Positions 17,914 through 26,786 are shown, numbered from the stretch's first letter. The stretch is DNA of 64,000 bases from Saprospirales bacterium (GCA_016711045.1 JADJTT010000006.1:434001-498000); one strand, 5' to 3'. Program-made: numbers and translations. The notes: a model not told the origin generated them from the letters alone.

Positions 17914-17957
17914 GGTTTGATTATAATTTTAGTCAGATACGGTATTTTCAAAATAAC

Positions 17958-18536
17958 TTAAATGGTATTGCGATCCAGCTGGAGTGCGCCTAACAAACGG
18001 CTCCATTCCTTTTCAGACCTCAGCCAAAATTGGGGGGCAGTGGCCGATCGCTCCGGGAATGGCAGGCGAGGAACCTGCCGGCTGCAACCCATCATCAGGG
18101 CGTGAAAATGCGGGCCTTGAAAACGAATGACCGGCAAGCTGTAGCCGGATTCTTTTTCCCAGGAAAGCATCTCTATCTTCAAGTCGCTGAGTGTCCCGGA
18201 AAACAGAATGTTCCGTCCCCGAATGATGAACAATGCATCTCCATCAAAATGAAGGAGCAGGTTCTCTTGTCCGCGAGCGGCGTTTTGGAGGAAGTAAAAC
18301 AGGTTGAACAGGATGATCAACACCGGGATCCATGCCACCAGGTAGGAACGGCCATGCAAGTCCAGTACCTGGGCGAAGAGCAGATGCGCTCCTGGGAGGA
18401 GCAGGAGGAACAAAAGGACGCCAGTCGCTTGCCGGCTCCATCGTTTTTTGATGCTTCGGGGTTTCAGAATAAAATGACCATTTTCCAGGTTCGTTCTTTC
18501 CCGGCTGGTTTCTTTGGTTGCAATAGAAGTGACCAT
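17958..18536 (-). CDS. Hypothetical membrane protein with two TM segments
   Basis: The 192-residue protein has a polar N-terminus of about 35 residues, two hydrophobic segments (TGVLLFLLLLPGAHLLFAQ and YLVAWIPVLIILFNLFYFLQ) and a C-terminal half rich in beta-forming residues. That half (LLLHFDGDALFIIRG, GTLSDLKIEMLSW) resembles the PH-like domains often found behind two-helix anchors. It is probably an inner-membrane protein with a cytosolic C-terminal domain. The family was not recognised with certainty. It is a single gene between the Ig-type protein and the large sensor kinase gene, all on the minus strand. Confidence 0.65.
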   Translation of the reverse strand: MVTSIATKETSRERTNLENGHFILKPRSIKKRWSRQATGVLLFLLLLPGAHLLFAQVLDLHGRSYLVAWIPVLIILFNLFYFLQNAARGQENLLLHFDGDALFIIRGRNILFSGTLSDLKIEMLSWEKESGYSLPVIRFQGPHFHALMMGCSRQVPRLPFPERSATAPQFWLRSEKEWSRLLGALQLDRNTI

Positions 18537-18639
18537 AGTGGTGGTGTGTGTGCTACCGCAAATATGTGCCTATGGCGCACAGACAAACGCGCAAAAAACA
18601 CTTGGTAAACAGAAACGGGGACTGAGAAAAACGAAATTT

Positions 18640-18679
18640 CACTCTTCACTCCCGATAGCTATCGGGACACTCTTCACTC
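18640..18679. repeat. 16-bp palindrome flanked by 12-bp direct repeats
   Basis: The exact palindrome CCCGATAGCTATCGGG (18651-18666) is bracketed by two identical copies of CACTCTTCACTC (18640-18651 and 18668-18679, sharing one base with the palindrome). It lies at the very 3' end of the sensor kinase gene, whose stop codon (18678-18680) is inside the right direct repeat. The arrangement resembles a small palindromic element with a target duplication, and could also act as a 3'-end hairpin. Confidence 0.6.
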
Positions 18680-21600
18680 AATACTCACTGGGTTTTTTGC
18701 CGTAGCGCTGTTGGAAGAGCGTGGAGAAGTAATGCGGATCTTCGAACCCCACCTTATAGCTCACTTCTGCCACCGTTTGGAAGGCGCCGCTTTCCAGCAG
18801 GCGGCGGGCCTGTTCGAGTTGGATCTCGCGCTGGTATTGTTTGGGGGTGAGGCCTGTGATGGCCTTGATCTTTTGTTGTAGGCGACGGGTGCTCATCAGC
18901 ATGTCGTCGGCCAGGCGGGAGAGGTTAAAGGAGCGGCTGCCCAGGTTTTTCAGGATGTGCTGTTCGATCTCCTCCAGCCAGCGGAGGTCTGCCGGGCTTA
19001 CTTTGGTGGGGGCGTAGGTGGGGGCGTCCTCGGATTCGGAGGAGGAAGCGGGCTGGTTGGCGCGGTTGCGGAGCAGGTTGGCCACCCGGGCTAATAGTTC
19101 ATCTTCTTTGAAGGGTTTCACCATGTAGTCGTCTACGCCGATTCGGAGTGCCTGGAGCTTGGTGTCGAGGCTCTGTTTGGCCGTCAGCATGATCATGGGG
19201 GTGTGGCAGAGCTCGTCGTCGCCTTTCACAGTTTCCAGCAGCTCCAGGCCGTCCATGACGGGCATCATGATGTCGGAGAGGATGAGATCGATAGAGGATT
19301 CGGTGCGGAGGATTTCCAGGGCCCGGGCGCCGTGTTCGGCGGTGAGGACGTGGTAGTCGGCGAGAATAAGGCCGATGAAGTCACGTAGGCTGGCATTATC
19401 TTCGACGACGAGGATGGAATATTTACCGTACCCCTTGTTGGACTCCGGTTGAAGTGCAACGGACCCTTCGGCTTCGACAGGTGCGACAGGAGGTGTGGGA
19501 GAGCTTGCCTCCTTTTCGAAGGTCTCGATCAGGGGCAGTTCGAGGTAGAAGGTACTGCCTTGTCCCTGTGCACTTTCCACCCAGACCTTTCCGTCCATCA
19601 GTTGGGCGAGTTCCCGGCAGAGGGAGAGGCCGATACCGGTGCCGTGCTGGTCGTTGTTGGACGATTGGAAAAAGCGGTCGAAGACGTGTTCGAGGTCTTC
19701 GGGCGGGATGCCGATACCCGTGTCGCGGACGGCGATTTGGAGGCGATTGGCTTGTCGGGTTACGGTGAGGCCAATTTCTCCTTCCTTCGAGGTGAATTTG
19801 ATGGCGTTGGACAGGTAGTTGGTCACGATTTTTTCCACCTTGTCGGTGTCTAGCAGGACTTTGAGATCCCGGTCGGTCTGGAAATCAAAAAGCAGGGATA
19901 CTTGCTTCAGGTTGGCGCCGCCTTCAAATCCCGCCAGCATCCTTTTGAGGAAGTCGTAGAGCGTGACGGGCACGGGTTTTACGGCTACTTTTTTAGCTTC
20001 TATGCGCGATAGTTGCAGCAGTTCGTCGATGCGTTTGAGCAGGAGTTCGCCGTTCTGTTGCATCAGTTTGAGGTAGGTGAAGTCGCGGTTTTCGAGGCGG
20101 TTGTGTTTCAGCACGCTTTCGAGTGGGCCCAGGATCAGGGTGAGCGGGGTGCGCAGTTCGTGGGAGATATTGGCGAAGAAACGGGATTTCAGTTGGTCGA
20201 GTTCCTGGAGCTGCTCGGCTTGTTCCTCGATCAGCTGTTTATCCTTTCGGATCTTTTCGGTGCGCTCCCGCACCATTTCTTCCAGTAGGACCTGTTGTTT
20301 GCGCAGGGAATGGATCCTCCAGTAACTGATCTGCCAGGCACTCAAGCCAATGGCGAGAAGAAGGGTGATCAGGAACCAGTATTGAAGGTAGAACGGCTTC
20401 GGAAAGGAGAGTGGAATGGAAAGTTCGCTCAGTGAGTAGCGTTTGTCAGGGCCCCGGCCCCGCACTTTCAGCTGATATTTCCCATAGGGCAAATTGCTCA
20501 GTTGCAGTTGATTGCCGTTTAATGGGACCCATGTTTTGTTCACGCCCTCGATCCAATAGTTGTATTCCAGCTGATCGGAGTAGAAATAATCCTGAAGCGC
20601 GAATTTCAGGTCGAGGTATTTGTCGCCGGGAAGGAAAGTGATCGGCTTGCCGGCGAGGACTTGAGCTGTGATTTCTGTCAGGGAGTCGGTTTTTCCGGAA
20701 AACAGCCCTGCATAGGAAAGGCAGAGTTTGGGGTTGTAGGGAGGCAGTCCGTAGAAGTCGTCGGGGTGAAAAGCGGTTACTCCGTTCAATCCGCCAAAAT
20801 ACATTCGTCCGGAATCGTCCTTGAATTGGGAGATGCGGTTGAATTCATTATTGGTGATCCCGTGTTCTTCGAAATAGGAGTTGATCGAAAAAGTCTTTTT
20901 GTCGAACTGTACCAATCCGTTGGCTGAGCTGATCCACAGGTGTTGGTGATCGTCTTCGAAAATGCTGTAGAGTTCGTTGCTGGGCAGCCCATCCAGGCGG
21001 GTGAACTGCTGCACACGGAGTTGTGTATCCTGTGGCGTGTTGATCAGTTCGCCCTCATCAATGCGAAGGAGACCGGAGGATTCGGTGGAAAGCCACAAGA
21101 TGCCTTCTTTGTCCTTGTATGAATAAATAAATCGGTCGGCAGGCAGGTAGCGGTTTCCGGTTTCATCGGAAGCGAAGCGGGCGACGATCCCTTTTTCTCT
21201 ATCCAGGAGGTAGAGCCCTGAATTGGAGGAGATCCAGATCCCCACCTCCGAATCGAGGAAATGCCACTTAAAGGTAGTTCGCAAGCTTTCGAAGCCATTG
21301 TATTTTTGAAAGACCCGGGGGCGTTCGTCTGTCGTCTTATTGAACTGGACGATGGCGGAGTTGGGGCCGATCCACCAGGTTTGGTCTCGGTCCTGCATCA
21401 AGGCCCAAACCCTTCCCGATACGCCTTCCTCCGGAAGTGGGATCTGCTCGATCCGATTGCCCAGGCTGTCCATTCTGCAGATCTGGTTTCTTGCCCAGCC
21501 CCAGATCGCTCCTTTTGCATTGACAAAGAGGGGCCATCCTGAGTACGCCCCCCCGGGCGCCCAATTTCCGAAAGGGGTTGTTGTACCGGTCTTTAGGTCG

Positions 21601-22748
21601 ACGACCGAGCTTTGTACCACGGAGGCTACCAGCATTTTATCTCCCCTGATGGCGATACCCCGGGTTTGGTAAATTTCGCTCCCGAACGCATTTTTCAGGT
21701 AGGGCGTAAACGGTGACCATTGCCAGTCGACCAGGGTCAGGCCTTCCCGGTGCCCACGCCAGATCAAACCGTTTTTGTCGAGGAAAAAGTTTACGGTATT
21801 CCAGCTGTCGAAATTTGAAGAAAGGCTCTGGTGGTGATAGCTGATCTTCAAGTTGTCGTCTAATTCAAACACTTCCTGGTTTAGGAAAATGAGGACGACT
21901 TCTCTTTCGGGAAGCGGAAGGATATGGGTCTCCGGGAATCCAAATTTTTTTCCAAGGTTTACAGGGGGCGTCTTTCCATTTTCATGGACCTGAATGTAGG
22001 ATCGCTCGTATCCCGCTCTCCTGTCGGGAAAGGCATCTGCCAGTAAAACCCAATGCCTGCCAAGATGATCCCGGACGATCTGCTTTACTTCTGCCCGTTG
22101 GTGCAGGGGATAGGAGTGGAGGATCTCGCCATCCCGGCTGATCTGAAGCAAGTTCCTTCCTGCAACCCCCCAGATATCCTTTTCTCCAAAACAATCCACC
22201 AACCCAAATCCCTTGGGGAAGGGCTGTTTACGGAACCCATCGGAGAGGCTATAGGCGTAGGCATCCCCGTTCTTTAAACTGAAGATCAGGCGGCCATCGG
22301 GCATGCTTTTCAAGAGCTGGATGTCCCCAACCGCAAAAGGCGCATTGCTTTCCAGTTGCGCTTCCCAGGGCGACACTTCGAAGGTGTACGGATTGAAGAG
22401 GTCGACGAAGAAGTAGGTCCGATTGGCGCCTGGATTTTCCCAATGGGCCAGCCAGAAGGATCCGTTCTCTCCGTGCAGGATCTCTGTCACCTGATTCCCG
22501 CTCAGTGCGTACTGGCTTTTGGTAAACCACTGGAATTCGTAGCCGTCGTAGCGGTTGAGGCCATAGGGGGTGCCGATCCAGATGATCCCGTTGGTATCCT
22601 GGGTGATGCACAGGACTTCTTTGTGGGAAAGCCCGGCTTTGGTGTTGATCTCCCGGGTATTGACCAGGTGGGACTGGGCAATGCCCGGAAGGCCGCCTGC
22701 GAGCAGCAAGAGTAAGGTGATAAAGGTATGGGCAGCAGGCTTGTTCAT
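18678..22748 (-). CDS. Hybrid two-component system sensor/regulator (HTCS)
   Basis: The 1356-residue protein has the complete HTCS layout. In order: a signal peptide; about 14 Reg_prop propeller blades (from INTKAGLSHKEVLCITQDTN to GLPSNELYSIFEDDHQHLW); a Y_Y_Y domain; a TM helix (FLITLLLAIGLSAWQISYW); HisKA with histidine in FFANISHELRTPLTL; HATPase (NAIKFTS, DTGIGIPPED, GTGIGLSLC). A receiver domain (phospho-acceptor aspartate in LILSDIMMPVMDG) and an AraC-type DNA-binding domain (EVSYKVGFEDPHYFS) follow. It senses a periplasmic ligand, often an oligosaccharide, and regulates transcription directly. No SusC/SusD pair lies nearby, so its target is unknown; the next unit upstream is the 48-residue protein operon. 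Confidence 0.95.
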   Translation of the reverse strand: MNKPAAHTFITLLLLLAGGLPGIAQSHLVNTREINTKAGLSHKEVLCITQDTNGIIWIGTPYGLNRYDGYEFQWFTKSQYALSGNQVTEILHGENGSFWLAHWENPGANRTYFFVDLFNPYTFEVSPWEAQLESNAPFAVGDIQLLKSMPDGRLIFSLKNGDAYAYSLSDGFRKQPFPKGFGLVDCFGEKDIWGVAGRNLLQISRDGEILHSYPLHQRAEVKQIVRDHLGRHWVLLADAFPDRRAGYERSYIQVHENGKTPPVNLGKKFGFPETHILPLPEREVVLIFLNQEVFELDDNLKISYHHQSLSSNFDSWNTVNFFLDKNGLIWRGHREGLTLVDWQWSPFTPYLKNAFGSEIYQTRGIAIRGDKMLVASVVQSSVVDLKTGTTTPFGNWAPGGAYSGWPLFVNAKGAIWGWARNQICRMDSLGNRIEQIPLPEEGVSGRVWALMQDRDQTWWIGPNSAIVQFNKTTDERPRVFQKYNGFESLRTTFKWHFLDSEVGIWISSNSGLYLLDREKGIVARFASDETGNRYLPADRFIYSYKDKEGILWLSTESSGLLRIDEGELINTPQDTQLRVQQFTRLDGLPSNELYSIFEDDHQHLWISSANGLVQFDKKTFSINSYFEEHGITNNEFNRISQFKDDSGRMYFGGLNGVTAFHPDDFYGLPPYNPKLCLSYAGLFSGKTDSLTEITAQVLAGKPITFLPGDKYLDLKFALQDYFYSDQLEYNYWIEGVNKTWVPLNGNQLQLSNLPYGKYQLKVRGRGPDKRYSLSELSIPLSFPKPFYLQYWFLITLLLAIGLSAWQISYWRIHSLRKQQVLLEEMVRERTEKIRKDKQLIEEQAEQLQELDQLKSRFFANISHELRTPLTLILGPLESVLKHNRLENRDFTYLKLMQQNGELLLKRIDELLQLSRIEAKKVAVKPVPVTLYDFLKRMLAGFEGGANLKQVSLLFDFQTDRDLKVLLDTDKVEKIVTNYLSNAIKFTSKEGEIGLTVTRQANRLQIAVRDTGIGIPPEDLEHVFDRFFQSSNNDQHGTGIGLSLCRELAQLMDGKVWVESAQGQGSTFYLELPLIETFEKEASSPTPPVAPVEAEGSVALQPESNKGYGKYSILVVEDNASLRDFIGLILADYHVLTAEHGARALEILRTESSIDLILSDIMMPVMDGLELLETVKGDDELCHTPMIMLTAKQSLDTKLQALRIGVDDYMVKPFKEDELLARVANLLRNRANQPASSSESEDAPTYAPTKVSPADLRWLEEIEQHILKNLGSRSFNLSRLADDMLMSTRRLQQKIKAITGLTPKQYQREIQLEQARRLLESGAFQTVAEVSYKVGFEDPHYFSTLFQQRYGKKPSEY

Positions 22749-22802
22749 AGTTCAAAAATAGGGAAACAAAGCCGGATGTAAAAAGTGGGCCTACGCGACA
22801 AG

Positions 22803-22831
22803 AAAAAACCCTCCCGGCAGGGCCGGAAGGG
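22803..22831 (-). terminator. Intrinsic terminator of the 48-residue protein operon
   Basis: On the minus strand a 10-bp stem (CCCTTCCGGC with GCCGGGAGGG, one G-T pair, 3-base loop) is followed directly by TTTTTTC. It lies 34 bases beyond the stop of the distal small gene and before the sensor kinase start, so it separates the two units. Confidence 0.85.
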
Positions 22832-22864
22832 CGTTGGTCTTTTGAAGCGATTATAGGGGGTTGA

Positions 22865-23011
22865 TCAGCTGAAGAGCTGGACAAGCGTTTTGCCGACGAT
22901 ATACATCAGTGGAAAGACGCTTAAGCAGAGTGCACAGGTGAAAAAATGGGCTGTTTTGTTCTCCTGAAGTGGTTGTTTTTGGGTCTGGGCGGCTTGCTCG
23001 TAAGTTTTCAT
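22865..23011 (-). CDS. 48-residue Cys-motif membrane microprotein, copy 1
   Basis: The frame runs from the ATG at 23011 to TGA at 22865-22867. It starts MKTYEQAAQTQ and ends with the hydrophobic segment around FFTCALCLSVFPLMYIVG. It aligns without any gap over all 48 residues with the gene at 23167-23313 (about 21 identities). Shared features are MKT, the pair T-C-x-L-C at 25-29 and FPLxYIVG at 33-40. Conservation in tandem, a common promoter and a terminator argue that both are real genes. The C-terminal half probably forms one membrane helix with the two cysteines at its start. No known family was recognised; the role is unknown (membrane microprotein, or a modified peptide). Confidence 0.72.
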   Translation of the reverse strand: MKTYEQAAQTQKQPLQENKTAHFFTCALCLSVFPLMYIVGKTLVQLFS

Positions 23012-23166
23012 CGTCCTGGATTTTTTAGTGATGGGTGAAAAAGTTTTGGCGTTGATGACACGACAAAGATGCCCATCTGGCTTGCGGACGAAGGCGAAGA
23101 CAATGCTGAGAAAGGAGAAATGGGGTATGAGGAATGCGAAATTTCGGGTTTGTCAGAGGGCCACCG

Positions 23167-23313
23167 CTACCCAAAAAGGCTTACGATCACTCTCCCAACG
23201 ATATAGATCAAGGGGAAAATAGCGACGCATAACGTGCAGGTACATACTTTACCGAACTTGCCTTCAAATAATTGAGGTTCGGAAACGGCGGTTGTTTGAG
23301 GGGAGGTTTTCAT
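23167..23313 (-). CDS. 48-residue Cys-motif membrane microprotein, copy 2
   Basis: The frame runs from the ATG at 23313 to TAG at 23167-23169. The polar N-terminal half (MKTSPQTTAVSEPQLFEGK) is followed by KVCTCTLCVAIFPLIYIVG and a hydrophobic tail ending VSLFG. It is the upstream member of a tandem pair with copy 1; the 153 bases between them contain no terminator. The hydrophobic part shows clear amino-acid-level conservation (I/V/L/M exchanges), which is what selection on a protein produces. Copy 2 has an extra cysteine at residue 24. A canonical promoter lies about 100 bases upstream. Confidence 0.72.
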   Translation of the reverse strand: MKTSPQTTAVSEPQLFEGKFGKVCTCTLCVAIFPLIYIVGRVIVSLFG

Positions 23314-23416
23314 GATAGTTTGGCTTTAGAAAATGGGTGTGTAAATATTTCCGGCTATAAACGCCAGGAAACCGTTAGCAGTCGGGGAGAGCTCCCTGAT
23401 TCGGAAGGTAGGTATT

Positions 23417-23446
23417 CAAAGATAAGCAAAATTGGCATTCCAACAA
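23417..23446 (-). promoter_or_regulatory. Bacteroidota-type promoter for the 48-residue protein operon
   Basis: On the minus strand TTG (23444-23446) is followed by exactly 19 bases and TATCTTTG (23417-23424). This is a full match to the -33/-7 consensus. Transcription would begin near 23410, leaving a leader of about 97 bases before the ATG at 23313. Confidence 0.7.
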
Positions 23447-23533
23447 GTCGGGAGAATTACAAAACCCCAAATTGATCGTACATTTAAACCCAAACTTCTT
23501 TTTCTCGTTCTCCATCAAACAACCTATTGCTAC

Positions 23534-24505
23534 ATGAACCTTCGCTTATCCTTGTTTCTTCTGCTACTTCTTTCTTTGCTGGCTGCCTGCAATTCAGATT
23601 CCGGGGATGTCCCAACCGTTGGATTCGTCGACGCTTTTGAAGACAATACCTTGGCCCAGGCCAAAGACGGTTTCCTGGCTGCCCTGAAAGATGGCGGCTT
23701 TTCGGAAGAAGCAGGCACCCTCAATCTGATCTACCGCAATGCCCAGGGCGATATCCCGACCCTGACGCAGATCGTTAAATACTTCACTTCCCAACAGGTA
23801 ACCCTCATCGCCTCCAACCCGTCGATCTCGACGATCACGGCACTGCAGAATACCGACGAAATTCCTGTATTTATGATGGTCTCTCCGACACCGGAACTGA
23901 TGAAATTGGAGGATGCCGAAGGCAATGGGCCGGCCAATTTGTTCGGAGTGGGAGAGGAACTGGCTTATATCGACACTTCCTTTTCCCTGATCTCCAAACT
24001 GATACAACCTAAAGGTGTAAAACTGCGTGTGGGCTTGTTATTCAACCAGTCGGAACCCCAGTCGGTCGAGGCGTATGATCGGCTGCAACAACTGGCTACG
24101 GCGCTAAATGTGGACTTGGTCGCCCGTCCGGTCAATGCCACCGCCGATGTACAACTCGTCACGGCTGCCCTGCTCAACGAAGGCATCGACGCTTTTTTTG
24201 CCAATCCCGACAATACGGTATTCGGGTCTTTCGAAACCATCACCAAAGCCTGCGACGAGGCAGGCGTGCCCATCTTCACCAGCGAAGCCGGATTGGTGGC
24301 TCGTGGGGCAGTGGCCGCCTTCGGCGCCGATATGTATCAATGGGGCTATCAGGCCGGTGAACAGGCCGCCCAATTTCTGAAAGCCGGTTCAACGGAAGGC
24401 CTGCACTGGGAAATGGTGAAGGTTCGCCAGCGCGTGTACAACCCCGAAGTAGCGACCCGGTTTGGGATCGAGGTCCCCAAAAACTATAACCCAATAACCC
24501 AATAA
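23534..24505 (+). CDS. ABC transporter substrate-binding lipoprotein (TrpX/PF04392 type)
   Basis: From the ATG at 23534 the protein has 323 residues. It begins with a lipoprotein signal (LFLLLLLSLLAACNSD; lipidated cysteine in LAAC). The mature part is a periplasmic-binding-protein fold of the uncharacterised ABC_sub_bind family: VGFVDAFEDNTLAQAKDGF, NPSISTITALQNTDEIPVFM, GLLFNQSEPQSVEAYDRL, FANPDNTVFGSFETI. The family is often linked to amino-acid-like ligands, but the substrate here is not known. The permease and ATPase genes follow, completing an importer. Its last codons lie in an ACCCAATA repeat. Confidence 0.88.
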   Translation: MNLRLSLFLLLLLSLLAACNSDSGDVPTVGFVDAFEDNTLAQAKDGFLAALKDGGFSEEAGTLNLIYRNAQGDIPTLTQIVKYFTSQQVTLIASNPSISTITALQNTDEIPVFMMVSPTPELMKLEDAEGNGPANLFGVGEELAYIDTSFSLISKLIQPKGVKLRVGLLFNQSEPQSVEAYDRLQQLATALNVDLVARPVNATADVQLVTAALLNEGIDAFFANPDNTVFGSFETITKACDEAGVPIFTSEAGLVARGAVAAFGADMYQWGYQAGEQAAQFLKAGSTEGLHWEMVKVRQRVYNPEVATRFGIEVPKNYNPITQ

Positions 24506-24520
24506 CCCCACACCCCAACA

Positions 24521-25386
24521 ATGATCTTTTACCTCACCGCCCTTGTCCTCGGTCTTTGCCTCTCTGCTATGGGCCTGGGGATCTTCATCACCATGAAGAT
24601 CTTCCGGATACCGGACATTACGACCGACGGCAGCTATACACTGGGGGCGGCGGTGACGGCGGTGCTGCTTACCAGGGCTGGCCGTTGCCCGCAGTGGTGG
24701 GGGTTACGATGGTGGCCGGCGCGCTGGACGGGGTACTGACCGGCCTGGTCCATACCCGCTTCAAGATCGATGCCCTGCTGGCGGGTATTCTGGTGATGAC
24801 GGGACTCTATTCGGTTAACCTCAGCATCCTGGGCCGGTCGAATATTCCGTTGATCAACGTGGAAACCATTTTCAAGGCCTTGGCTTTGTTTGAAAAGCCG
24901 ATCTACAACGAGCTCTTCATTGGGCTACTTTTTTTGGTCGTGCTGAGTGGGTTGCTGGCTTATGTGCTCCGCACCGATTTTGGAATTGCTATGCGCGCCA
25001 CAGGCAACAGTGAGTCGATGACCCGCGCCCTGGGCATCAACAACGACCGGATGAAGATCATCGGACTGGCCATCGCCAATACGCTGACGGCACTAAGCGG
25101 ATTCCTGGTAGCGCAATACCAGAATTTTACCGACATCAATATGGGCATCGGCATCGTGCTGGTTGGCTTGGGCTCGGTGCTCATCGGCGATGCGCTGATC
25201 AAATGGATCGGTATCCGGAATATTTGGCTGCAATTGGCCATGGTCATGGCAGGGTGTATCCTTTTTCAGCTGGTGTTGGCCGTGGCGCTGTCGCTGGGGG
25301 TCAATCCCAATTTGCTCAAGTTGATCACGGCCGTGTTTGTATTGGCGATCGTTGGAATTCCGCGGCTCCTGCGGAAAAAAGTTTAG
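24521..25386 (+). CDS. ABC transporter permease (frame interrupted once)
   Basis: The frame from the ATG at 24521 encodes LGIFITMKIFRIPDITTDG and LGAAVTAVLLTR. It then continues one base out of register at WPLPAVVGVTMVAGALDGVL through to 25386. Adding one G to the GGG at 24675-24677 gives one 288-residue protein, the normal size for LivH/BPD_transp_2-type permeases paired with PF04392 binding proteins. Eight to nine membrane helices are visible, together with LLAGILVMTGLYSVNLSILG and the conserved FGIAMRATGNSESMTRALGI. It should form the inner-membrane channel of the importer encoded by the flanking genes. As the rest of the cassette is intact, the break may be a sequencing artefact. Confidence 0.85.
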
Positions 25387-25389
25387 CAC

Positions 25390-26136
25390 ATGATTGAATT
25401 ACGCCATATCACGAAAATTTTCAATAGAGGGCAGGTCAACGAGGTACAAGCCCTGGATGCGGTCGATTTGCAGATCAAAAAAGGCGAGTATGTGGTTTTG
25501 GTCGGCTCCAACGGGTCGGGAAAAACGACCCTGCTGAACATCATCGCCGGAGCCGTGTTGCCTTCCGAAGGGCAGGTCGTATTGCATGGGCAGGACGTAA
25601 CGGCCTTACCCGAATACAAGCGCAGCCGTTGGGTCGCTCGGGTGTTCCAAAACCCACTCGGCGGTACGGCGCCTGAGCTGAGCATCCTCGATAACTTTCG
25701 TCTGGCAGCATTGCGTACCCAACGCAAACGACTGGTTATTGGTATTGATGAAAAATTCAAAAAGCGCGTGAAAGACCAGATCTCCGTGCTGGGACTGGGC
25801 CTGGAAGACAAACTCCAGCAGCCTATCGGCACCCTTTCCGGTGGGCAACGCCAGTCCCTCACCATGCTGATGAGCGTCATGGATCATACGGATATCCTCC
25901 TGCTCGACGAGCCCACGGCAGCGCTCGACCCTAAGTCGGCCACGGTGGTCATGCAGACAGCTGAGCGGCTCATCGCCGAGTACGGGCTCACCACGGTATT
26001 GATCACGCACAATATGCAGGAGTCGCTGCGCTACGGCAACCGGCTCATCCACATGGCAGGCGGAAAGATCGCACGCGACCTGGATGCGGAGGCGAAGGGG
26101 AAGTTGGGGTTGAAAGAAATGGTGGAGTGGTTTTAG
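25390..26136 (+). CDS. ABC transporter ATP-binding protein
   Basis: The 248-residue cytosolic ATPase shows Walker A (GSNGSGKTTLLN, residues ~38-49), the ABC signature (TLSGGQRQSLTML), Walker B (DILLLDEPTAALD) and the H-loop (VLITHNMQESLRYG). It begins 3 bases after the permease stop. It supplies energy to the importer formed with the lipoprotein at 23534 and the permease. The three-gene order binding protein, permease, ATPase is usual for PF04392-linked cassettes. Confidence 0.93.
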   Translation: MIELRHITKIFNRGQVNEVQALDAVDLQIKKGEYVVLVGSNGSGKTTLLNIIAGAVLPSEGQVVLHGQDVTALPEYKRSRWVARVFQNPLGGTAPELSILDNFRLAALRTQRKRLVIGIDEKFKKRVKDQISVLGLGLEDKLQQPIGTLSGGQRQSLTMLMSVMDHTDILLLDEPTAALDPKSATVVMQTAERLIAEYGLTTVLITHNMQESLRYGNRLIHMAGGKIARDLDAEAKGKLGLKEMVEWF

Positions 26137-26342
26137 GAGGTCCTCATTTTACTGCCCACACCTGAAAGATCCGGGGCAGGCTGACCAGCGTGTGTCATCT
26201 TCTTCAAAGGCCTTGAGTTTGGACAAATGAGCTTCAATTGTTTCTCTGGAGGCCAACTGATGCCTGATCAGGGAATTGGCAATGCGTTCGAGCGTGAGGG
26301 GAGAATTGTAAAATCCTTTAATTTTGTTATAAAATTCAGGAC

Positions 26343-26786
26343 ATGAAAATAGCTGTCGGGAGTGATATGAATACCCACGTAGTCAACGCAGTGGTCGATG
26401 AACTCCGCAAGCGTGGGCATGAAATACAGGTCTTCGGCGCCCTGGTTGAAACCCCGGCGATGTGGTCGAAAGTGGCCCTGGAAGTAGCCGAAAAAGTAGC
26501 GGATGGCGCCTTTGATCAAGCTGTGCTTTTCTGCTGGACCGGCACCGGCATTAGCCTGGCGGCCAACAAGGTGCGTGGCATTCGCGCGGCGCTCTGCCAG
26601 GACGCCGAAACTGCCCGCGGCGCCCGGCTATGGAACGATGCAAACATCCTGGCGATGAGTTTGCGGGTCATGTCGGAAGCCGTGGCAAAAGAAATTCTGG
26701 ATGTCTGGTTTGCCACTTCGCCTAGCACCAATGCCGAAGATGTGGCCTGTTTGGATTTTTTGGCGGAAGTGGAAAAGAAACAGTAA
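26343..26786 (+). CDS. RpiB/LacA/LacB-family sugar-phosphate isomerase-like protein
   Basis: The 147-residue protein has the RpiB/LacAB fold pattern, MKIAVGSDMNTH at the N-terminus and FCWTGTGISLAANKVRGIRAAL in the middle, with the family cysteine and the WNDANILAMSLRV segment. Several catalytic-site positions differ from ribose-5-phosphate isomerase B: the histidine after GSD is missing, and the C-G-T-G loop reads C-W-T-G. It may act on another sugar phosphate or be non-catalytic. It is a single gene after the ABC cassette, with a 206-base gap in between. Confidence 0.78.
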   Translation: MKIAVGSDMNTHVVNAVVDELRKRGHEIQVFGALVETPAMWSKVALEVAEKVADGAFDQAVLFCWTGTGISLAANKVRGIRAALCQDAETARGARLWNDANILAMSLRVMSEAVAKEILDVWFATSPSTNAEDVACLDFLAEVEKKQ

